Positions 14,161 through 19,039 of a DNA stretch of 19,039 bases are shown here, piece after piece (position 1 is the first letter of the stretch; each line of letters begins with the position of its first letter). The DNA is taken from the NCBI GenBank assembly GCA_009840695.1, contig VXNG01000113.1:1-19039 (forward strand), in the 5' to 3' direction. The notes beneath the pieces were generated by a model, which searched no databases, had not been told where the DNA came from, and saw only the letters and a list, made by a program, of their open reading frames with translations. The translations under genes and the position numbers were made by a program. Source of the DNA: Acidimicrobiaceae bacterium (GTDB lineage Bacteria; Actinomycetota; Acidimicrobiia; Acidimicrobiales; Aldehydirespiratoraceae).

Positions 14161-14673
14161 ATGTCCGGGGTGCTCGTCCTCAACGCCACTTTCGAGCCGC
14201 TGGCCGTGGTGAGCGCGCGGCGCGCCGTGTGTCTGGTGCTGGACCAGAAGGTAGAGATGCTGCACCCGGCGGGCCGGGCCTTCCGGTCTGAGCGGCGATC
14301 GGTGGAGGTGCCGTCAGTGGTGCGGTTGAGCCACTATGTGAGCGTGCCCCGTCCCCGGCACCGCTCTCCGAACCGGCGGGCTGTGTTCGCCCGGGACCGC
14401 GACTCCTGCCAGTACTGCGGCGACCGGGCCGAGACGATGGATCATGTGGTGCCCCGCAGCCGCGGCGGGATGCACACCTGGGAGAACGTGGTCGCGGCCT
14501 GCCGGCGCTGCAACGCCAAGAAGCGGGATCGCCTGCCCCGCGAGAGTGGTATGCGGCTTCGACGCCGTCCCGAGGCGCCGTCACCGTCGACCTGGGTCGA
14601 GATCGCCGCCGGAGGCGTGCCCGACGTCTGGACCGCCTACCTGCAACCACGAGGCGACCTCCGCACCGCGTGA
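14161..14673 (+). CDS. HNH endonuclease-family protein
   Basis: A 170-residue protein. An N-terminal half typical of actinobacterial HNH proteins (MSGVLVLNATFEPLAVVSARRA) precedes the HNH core at about 78-123: zinc-type pairs C83-x2-C86 and C114-x2-C117, D94-H95 in MDHVVPRSRGG, and N109 and N118 (ENVVAACRRCNAKK). These are the residues of a metal-dependent nuclease active site and its zinc knuckle. Proteins of this exact type are widespread as single chromosomal genes and are not evidence of a restriction or phage system; the biological target is unknown. ATG 14161 fits the family N-terminus and follows a -10 element. The stop overlaps the next gene by four bases (GTGA). Confidence 0.9.
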   Translation: MSGVLVLNATFEPLAVVSARRAVCLVLDQKVEMLHPAGRAFRSERRSVEVPSVVRLSHYVSVPRPRHRSPNRRAVFARDRDSCQYCGDRAETMDHVVPRSRGGMHTWENVVAACRRCNAKKRDRLPRESGMRLRRRPEAPSPSTWVEIAAGGVPDVWTAYLQPRGDLRTA

Positions 14674-15449
14674 GCCGGCCTGACGGGTCTCCCGGAGTGG
14701 AGGCCGGCGGCGCTGCGACCCGCTCGAGCGTCCATCCGTGGACAGTCGAGCGCTTGCACGGCCCTGTCTCGAACCTGCTCGCGACCGCCGAGCCCCCGGC
14801 CACCGCTACGCGGCTGGCCAGGATTCACACCGTCACCAGGCCCGCTCTCGTGCTCGGCAGCACGCAGAGGCCCGAAGCCGCCGACGAGGGCCGGGCGGCA
14901 GACGCGGGCGCGGAGGTCCTGCGACGTCGCAGCGGCGGGGGAGCGGTGCTGCTGCGTCCCGGAAGCCAGGTCTGGACCGACTTCTTCATTCCGTCCTCCG
15001 ACCCGCTCTGGAGCGACGATGTGGCCTACGCCGCTCAATGGGTGGGCAAACTCTGGTCCACGGTGATCGAGCCCTTCGTTGCCGAACCGATCTCGGTCCA
15101 TTCAGGCCGACTCGTAGCCGATCGGTGGGGGAGGCTGGTGTGCTTCGCCGGGTCCGGTCCCGGTGAGGTCTTCGCCGGCGGCCGCAAGGTGGTGGGGGTC
15201 AGCCAGCGCCGCACCCGGCAACGGGTCCGCATTCAGACCACGGCCCTGCTCCGGCACCCGCCCACAGCCGCCGCCGGCCCAACCGACCGCATCTTCGACG
15301 AGCTCGAACTCCTGGACATCACACCGGCCGACCGGGCCGCGGGCCGGGCGGCGCTGGAGGGCCGGTGCGACGCCATCCCGGCCACCGAGGCCGACCTGAC
15401 CGAAGCCCTGCTTGGAGCCCTAGAGGCGCAGGCGAGAGACAACCGGTAG
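14670..15449 (+). CDS. Lipoate-protein ligase A-like protein
   Basis: A 259-residue member of the biotin/lipoate ligase fold. Seen: ALVLGSTQ, the lipoate-pocket motif RRRSGGGAVLL at about 86-96, and CFAGSGPGEVFAGGRKVVGVSQRR with the catalytic-type K173 in GRKVVG. Classical LplA enzymes activate lipoate with ATP and attach it to lipoyl domains of 2-oxoacid dehydrogenases or GcvH. Here the protein stops soon after the catalytic domain, shorter than the approximately 337-residue E. coli LplA, whose C-terminal accessory domain is missing. Octanoyl transferase or amidotransferase activity (LipM/LipL-like) is an alternative. GTG 14670 overlaps the HNH stop by four bases, so the two are co-translated; I know of no functional link. 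Confidence 0.82.
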   Translation: MSRPDGSPGVEAGGAATRSSVHPWTVERLHGPVSNLLATAEPPATATRLARIHTVTRPALVLGSTQRPEAADEGRAADAGAEVLRRRSGGGAVLLRPGSQVWTDFFIPSSDPLWSDDVAYAAQWVGKLWSTVIEPFVAEPISVHSGRLVADRWGRLVCFAGSGPGEVFAGGRKVVGVSQRRTRQRVRIQTTALLRHPPTAAAGPTDRIFDELELLDITPADRAAGRAALEGRCDAIPATEADLTEALLGALEAQARDNR

Positions 15450-15500
15450 CAGTCGCACAACCGCCTATGTCCTCAGGCGCGATGTTCTCGCGCGCTTGAC

Positions 15501-15529
15501 TTGCGTGGGGGTGTGAAAGGGAGTACAGT
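15501..15529 (+). promoter_or_regulatory. mraZ promoter
   Basis: TTGCGT (15501-15506) and TACAGT (15524-15529) are separated by 17 bases. A better -35 hexamer TTGACT (15496-15501) overlaps but would leave 22 bases. Transcription should begin near 15536, leaving a leader of about 50 bases that contains the hairpin CGACC/GGTCG (15554-15570). Confidence 0.55.
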
Positions 15530-15552
15530 GGTGTGTTGTGGAGTATTTGGGA
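15529..15552 (+). promoter_or_regulatory. Candidate MraZ binding boxes
   Basis: TGGTG (15529), TGGAG (15539) and TGGGA (15548) are direct TGG-type pentamers about 10 bases apart, beginning at the -10 element. E. coli MraZ represses its own operon through TGGGN repeats with 5-base spacers. The match here is loose but the periodicity and position fit autoregulation. Confidence 0.4.
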
Positions 15553-15588
15553 GCGACCGGACTCGGGTCGAGGGCGTGAGCGTCAACC

Positions 15589-16038
15589 ATGACCGGCCAT
15601 CGCACCCTATTCGTCGGCGTCCACGAGCACACCCTGGACGGCAAGGGCCGGCTGATCCTGCCGTCAGGGTTCCGCAGCCATCTGGCCGGCGGCGCCTACA
15701 TCACCGCGCTCGACTCGTGTGTGGGGATCCTGCCGGTCGACGAGTTCGCCGAGACCGCGGACCAACTCCGGTCGCAGGTGGGCGGCGAGCAAGTGGACAT
15801 CAACGCACTGCGGAGCTTCGCGGCCCAGGCCGACTTCGTGGTGCCCGACGGCCAGGGACGCATGAGGATCCTGCCCCATCTTCGGGCCGCGGTCGGACTC
15901 GAGCGCAAGGTGATCGTCACCGGCATGATCCGCCGCATCGAGGTCTGGAACCCCGACCGCTGGGCCGAGGTCCAGTCCGTGGGCACCGAGCGCCTGGCCG
16001 ACGCCATCACGCACGGAAGGGGGATCGCCAGTGCCTGA
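15589..16038 (+). CDS. mraZ: Division/cell-wall cluster transcriptional regulator MraZ
   Basis: A 149-residue protein with two AbrB-like swapped-hairpin domains, each holding the DxxxR motif: D17-G-K-G-R21 and D87-G-Q-G-R91. MraZ forms ring-shaped oligomers that bind repeats in its own promoter and control the downstream division and wall genes. The ATG at 15589 gives the usual MraZ N-terminus (HRTLFVGVHEHTLD); the ribosome site is weak, with GAGGG about 14 bases upstream. It heads the run mraZ-rsmH-ftsL-ftsI, the standard dcw order. Its 3' end contains GGAAGGGGG (16015-16023), a strong ribosome site for the GTG at 16031 that overlaps its stop region. Confidence 0.95.
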   Translation: MTGHRTLFVGVHEHTLDGKGRLILPSGFRSHLAGGAYITALDSCVGILPVDEFAETADQLRSQVGGEQVDINALRSFAAQADFVVPDGQGRMRILPHLRAAVGLERKVIVTGMIRRIEVWNPDRWAEVQSVGTERLADAITHGRGIASA

Positions 16039-16053
16039 ACGCCGTTCCCCGCT

Positions 16054-16137
16054 CCAGCAGGCCCACCCCAGCCCGCGACGCCGACCCGACCACCCGCACC
16101 CGACCCGAGACCAGACCAACCACCCGGACCGCAGCAG
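16054..16137 (+). promoter_or_regulatory. T-free, C-rich leader segment, rut-like
   Basis: 84 consecutive bases on the plus strand have no T. In 16081-16140, C is about half of all bases and G about a fifth. C-rich, G-poor unstructured RNA is the usual loading site of Rho, so this could be a Rho-dependent attenuator ahead of rsmH. It could equally be simple composition bias. Confidence 0.35.
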
Positions 16138-16150
16138 TCGCCGAAGAGCT

Positions 16151-16275
16151 GCCCGGTCATGTGCAGTTCCCCGATTGGCAGATGGAAGACCCGTACTCCG
16201 CCCGCTTGCCATCAGCTCGATCGGGGGAGAAATCCCGACGTGCGCCGTCGGTCGGGGAACTGCAGATGACCGGGC
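16151..16275 (+). ncRNA. Structured leader RNA upstream of rsmH (possible mraW motif)
   Basis: GCCCGGTCATGTGCAG... at 16151-16174 and its reverse complement at 16252-16275 pair over 24 positions with one mismatch (G16161 opposite G16265), closing a 77-base loop. Within the loop and at its right edge are alternative hairpins TCGGG/CCCGA (16221-16238) and CCGACG-TGCGC-CGTCGG (16235-16251). The right arm ends seven bases before the GTG 16283 start. A conserved RNA called the mraW motif has been described upstream of mraW (rsmH) in actinobacteria; whether this is that motif needs a covariance-model search. The same stretch is also an open reading frame, so a coding explanation is not ruled out. 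Confidence 0.5.
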
Positions 16276-16282
16276 GCCCGAC

Positions 16283-17239
16283 GTGACCGCCGGTACCGGA
16301 GGCGGCCCGAGCGCCTTCCACCTGCCGGTCATGTGCCGGGAGGTTGTGGAGGTACTGGCCGAGGCGCCCGCCGGCGTCGTGGTCGACGGCACCGTCGGAG
16401 GGGGCGGCCATGCCGAAGCCCTCCTGGAGCACGCTCCCCATCTGCGCCTGGTCGGCCTGGACCGCGACCCCGACGCGCTGCGAGCCGCCGCGGAGCGCCT
16501 CGCCGGCTTCGGCGACAGGGTCGCCCTGCGGCATCGCAGGTTCGACGCGCTCGGTGATGTGCTGGACGAGATCTCCCAACCGCGGATCTCGGCCTGCCTG
16601 TTCGACCTCGGAGTCAGTTCCGCCCAGCTCGACCGGCCCGAACGGGGCTTCAGCTACCGCCTCGACGGCCCGCTCGACATGCGGATGGATCCCACCGGCG
16701 ATGTAACCGCAGCCGACATCGTCAATCACGCCGAAGAGCGCACGCTGGCCTCGATCCTCCGCCGCAACGCCGACGAGCGGCACAGCCGCCGCATCGCCGC
16801 CGCCATCGTGGCCCGACGACCCCTCACCACCACGACGCAACTGGCCCGGGTCGTGGCCGAGGCCGTTCCGGCCCCGGCGCGCCGTCGCTTCCATCCTGCC
16901 CGGCGCACGTTCCAGGCACTGCGCATCGAGGTGAACCGCGAGCTGGAGATCCTCGAAGCGGCCCTGACCCATGGCATCGATCGTCTCGTAGGTTCAGGAC
17001 GCTGCGTCGTGCTCTCCTACCATTCTGGAGAGGACCGGATCGTCAAGAACGTCTTCAGACGATCCGCCGGCGAGTTCCCGCCGCCCCGGCCGGGCCTGCC
17101 ACCGCCACCCGGATCCGAGGCGACGGTACGGCTGCTGGGACGGCGGGCCCGCACGCCGACCGAGTCGGAGAAGGCCACCAACCACAGAGCCAGCGCGGCA
17201 CGGCTGCGAGCGGTGGAACGCCTGTCTAGGGATGACTGA
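16283..17239 (+). CDS. rsmH: 16S rRNA (cytosine(1402)-N4)-methyltransferase
   Basis: From GTG 16283 this is 318 residues, the usual RsmH length. Seen: FHLPVMCREVVEVL near the N-terminus, SAM-binding VVDGTVGGGGHAEALL (D35 onward) and GLDRDPDAL, then LFDLGVSSAQLDRPERGFSY, GPLDMRMDP, FQALRIEVNREL and LSYHSGEDRIVKNVF. It uses SAM to methylate C1402 of 16S rRNA at the P site. The start is uncertain. The frame is open back to GTG 16031, which has an excellent ribosome site and would add 84 Pro/Arg-rich residues (402 in all). I prefer 16283 because the extension overlaps a highly structured RNA-like segment and has no family similarity, yet 16283 itself lacks a clear ribosome site. The stop overlaps ftsL (TGATG). 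Confidence 0.92.
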   Translation: MTAGTGGGPSAFHLPVMCREVVEVLAEAPAGVVVDGTVGGGGHAEALLEHAPHLRLVGLDRDPDALRAAAERLAGFGDRVALRHRRFDALGDVLDEISQPRISACLFDLGVSSAQLDRPERGFSYRLDGPLDMRMDPTGDVTAADIVNHAEERTLASILRRNADERHSRRIAAAIVARRPLTTTTQLARVVAEAVPAPARRRFHPARRTFQALRIEVNRELEILEAALTHGIDRLVGSGRCVVLSYHSGEDRIVKNVFRRSAGEFPPPRPGLPPPPGSEATVRLLGRRARTPTESEKATNHRASAARLRAVERLSRDD

Positions 17240-17751
17240 TGGCACCGCAGCCTCAGCGGCGAGCCTCCCAGCGAACCGCCGGTGCGCCCGCTCCGGGATC
17301 CGAGCGGCCGTCACCAGACCTGAAGGTCGCCCCACCGCCGCGTGCGGCCCGCCGTTCGATAGGCGGCATCAGCACACTGGTGGCGTTGGGCCTGTTCGCG
17401 GTGTGCCTGGCCCTCGCGGCCCTGCACGCGGTGCTCGTCGAGAACCAGGCCTCCCTGGATGACCTGATCGAGCACAACGAGCAGCGCTACGAGCGGATCG
17501 ACAAGCTCCAGGCGGAGATCGCCTACCTCGACTCCCCGGAGGGCCTCGCCGACCAGGCGCAGTCCGCCGGCCTGGTCCCCGCAGCCGACCTGGCCGTGCT
17601 CACCCCGGTCGGCCCGGACCGGCTCCCGCCACCCGACGCCGATCCCTTCGAACTCGGGTCTTCGGGCTGGACGCCGCCGCCATCCACGACCCCGGCCGCA
17701 GGACTCCCGGAGTCCGGAGGACCCCTAGAGTCCAGAAGGCCCGCGGGATGA
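17239..17751 (+). CDS. ftsL: FtsL-like cell division protein
   Basis: A 170-residue bitopic membrane protein. A basic, Pro-rich cytoplasmic region (1-42) precedes one membrane helix at about 44-66 (TLVALGLFAVCLALAALHAV), then a coiled-coil stretch (NQASLDDLIEHNEQRYERIDKL and onwards) and a short block LDSPEGLADQAQSAGLVPA typical of FtsL/DivIC. The C-terminus is a Pro-rich tail. FtsL bridges FtsB/DivIC and the FtsWI synthase at the septum. Sequence identity in this family is low, so the call rests on topology and on position between rsmH and ftsI. Start and stop overlap both neighbours (TGATG and ATGA), indicating tight coupling. Confidence 0.85.
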   Translation: MAPQPQRRASQRTAGAPAPGSERPSPDLKVAPPPRAARRSIGGISTLVALGLFAVCLALAALHAVLVENQASLDDLIEHNEQRYERIDKLQAEIAYLDSPEGLADQAQSAGLVPAADLAVLTPVGPDRLPPPDADPFELGSSGWTPPPSTTPAAGLPESGGPLESRRPAG

Positions 17752-19039
17752 CGCCTCCCCGGGGGCGCTTCGATGCATCGGCGCGGCATCCCAGCCGTTC
17801 GGGCTCGACCGGCAGATCCCGGCCCACGCCACCGCTGCCGCTGGTAGGCCGCGGCCGGGTGGTGACCGTGCTGGTGGTGCTCGTGCTCGCTCTGGGAGGT
17901 CTCGTCTACCGCATAGTCGACGTGCAGGCCACTCCCGATCCCCGGGTCCTCGAGGAGGTGTCGAACCCGCTCGGCGAGATAATCGTGCCCGCGCCCCGCG
18001 GGACGGTGTTCGACCGCAACGGTCGCACCATCGCCCTGTCGCTGCCGGCCGCCACGGTGGTGTCCGACCCCCGGCTGATCGCGGACCCCCACGCGGTCGC
18101 CGCCGCCCTCTCTGAGGTGATGGGAATCAAGGCCGAGGATCTGGTGGACAACTTGCGGGGCGACGGAGCCTTCCGCTACGTGGCCCGCCAGATCGATGCC
18201 GACGTCGGAGAACACGTCGACGACCTGGGGATCGAGGGGATCAGGGTCATCTCCGAGCCGCGGCGCGAGCATCCCAACGGCGGCTGCTCCGCCCTGGCCG
18301 CGGTCGGGCGGGTCAACATCGACCATGTGGGCATGAGCGGCATCGAGGAGAGCTACGACGAGCACCTGTCGGGCACCGCGGGGCGGGTGATGAAGGAAGT
18401 CGGCGTGGACGGCACGACCATCCCAGGTGGTCTCGAAGAAGTGACCGCGCCCACCGAGGGGCGGGACATCACCATGACCCTGGACCGCAACATCCAGTAC
18501 CAGGCCGAGGCGATGATGCTCGAGGTCGTCGCGGCGGCCGGCGCCTCCTCGGGCGTGGCCCTGGTATCGCTCCCGGCCACCGGCGAGATCGTCGCCATGG
18601 CCAATGTGGCCAGGGCCTCCAACGGAATCGTCGATTGCACGCGGCACAATCTGGCCGCAACCTGGAGCTACGAACCGGGATCGGTCTTCAAGCCGGTGAC
18701 TGCGGCTGCCGCTTTGTCCAGCGGGGCGGTGTATGAGCATGTGGCCATCGACGTGCCTTCGTACCTGACGGTCTGGGAGCATCGCTTCGAGGACACCCCC
18801 ACCCACCCGGACACCCAGTGGACTCCCACGGAGATCGTCGCCCGGTCATCGAACATCGGCACCATAAGGATGGCGCAGATGACCGGCGAGGAGAAGCTGT
18901 ACCGGACCATACGGTCCTTCGGCTTCGGGACCCGCACGGCCCTCGACTTCAAGGGAGAGTCCAAGGGCATCCTGCTCCCGCTGAGCCAGTGGAGCGGTCT
19001 CAGCCTCCCCAACATGGCCATCGGCCAGGGCCTGGCCGT
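17748..19039 (+). CDS. ftsI: Peptidoglycan transpeptidase FtsI (PBP3 type), 3' truncated
   Basis: Partial: 430 codons are present and the frame is open at the window edge. ATG 17748 overlaps the ftsL stop (ATGA). Translated by hand: a basic, Pro-rich cytoplasmic tail, one membrane helix at about 45-61 (VVTVLVVLVLALGGLVY), the pedestal motif RGTVFDRNG, the dimerisation-type domain, and the start of the transpeptidase domain with active-site S312-V-F-K315 in EPGSVFKPVT and the second motif S367-S-N369. The KTG motif lies beyond the window. This class B penicillin-binding protein crosslinks septal peptidoglycan with FtsW. Confidence 0.93.
   Translation, partial: MTPPRGRFDASARHPSRSGSTGRSRPTPPLPLVGRGRVVTVLVVLVLALGGLVYRIVDVQATPDPRVLEEVSNPLGEIIVPAPRGTVFDRNGRTIALSLPAATVVSDPRLIADPHAVAAALSEVMGIKAEDLVDNLRGDGAFRYVARQIDADVGEHVDDLGIEGIRVISEPRREHPNGGCSALAAVGRVNIDHVGMSGIEESYDEHLSGTAGRVMKEVGVDGTTIPGGLEEVTAPTEGRDITMTLDRNIQYQAEAMMLEVVAAAGASSGVALVSLPATGEIVAMANVARASNGIVDCTRHNLAATWSYEPGSVFKPVTAAAALSSGAVYEHVAIDVPSYLTVWEHRFEDTPTHPDTQWTPTEIVARSSNIGTIRMAQMTGEEKLYRTIRSFGFGTRTALDFKGESKGILLPLSQWSGLSLPNMAIGQGLA

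Noticed and set aside
14161..14673. HNH endonuclease as part of a defence or mobile system
   Set aside because: No methyltransferase, toxin, integrase, phage or CRISPR gene is nearby. The protein type is a common stand-alone actinobacterial gene, and the neighbours are core genes.
15501..16286. A 261-codon frame overlapping mraZ in another phase
   Set aside because: The part over mraZ is an out-of-frame shadow. Only its last 41 codons, outside mraZ, are considered in the findings.

Overview
This window reads as chromosomal DNA of a high-GC Gram-positive bacterium, most likely an actinobacterium of the Acidimicrobiia type. The pointers are strong GC bias at third codon positions, frequent GTG starts, 1-4 base stop/start overlaps, probable leaderless starts behind TAnnnT -10 elements, an actinobacterial ATP-dependent phosphofructokinase (G104/K124), an MtrA-MtrB-LpqB-like signalling operon, and a mraZ-rsmH-ftsL-ftsI division cluster. 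The class-level call is inference from gene content. No mobile element, CRISPR array, rRNA or tRNA was recognised.

Layout. (1) 2-3805, plus strand: PimB-like GT4 glycosyltransferase, SRPBCC-fold protein, ROK-family sugar kinase homologue and pfkA. (2) 3834-7011, minus strand: a small membrane protein coupled to a response regulator (mtrA-like), a sensor kinase (mtrB-like) and a short GerMN lipoprotein (LpqB-like). (3) 7137-8913, plus strand: dinB (DNA polymerase IV) and a DUF3040 membrane protein. (4) 9003-13681, minus strand: MoxR ATPase, DUF58 protein and membrane transglutaminase-like protein. (5) 13723-19039, plus strand: a small conserved protein, HNH endonuclease, lipoate-ligase-like protein, then mraZ, rsmH, ftsL and the first 430 codons of ftsI, which runs off the right edge.

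How the genes fit together. pfkA and the ROK protein suggest sugar phosphorylation, although the ROK protein has lost its zinc cysteines and has Glu in place of the catalytic Asp. The MtrAB-LpqB-like operon is a candidate envelope and division sensor. The mraZ cluster makes the division machinery.

Most of the window is ordinary core genome, and I see no clear new multi-gene system. The least explained parts are non-coding or junctional: a structured leader between mraZ and rsmH with a 24-base near-perfect inverted repeat and an 84-base T-free stretch; a 38-base duplication that makes a 12-residue minigene between the ROK gene and pfkA; palindromes in the promoter regions of dinB and the DUF3040 gene; and several short direct duplications at gene ends.
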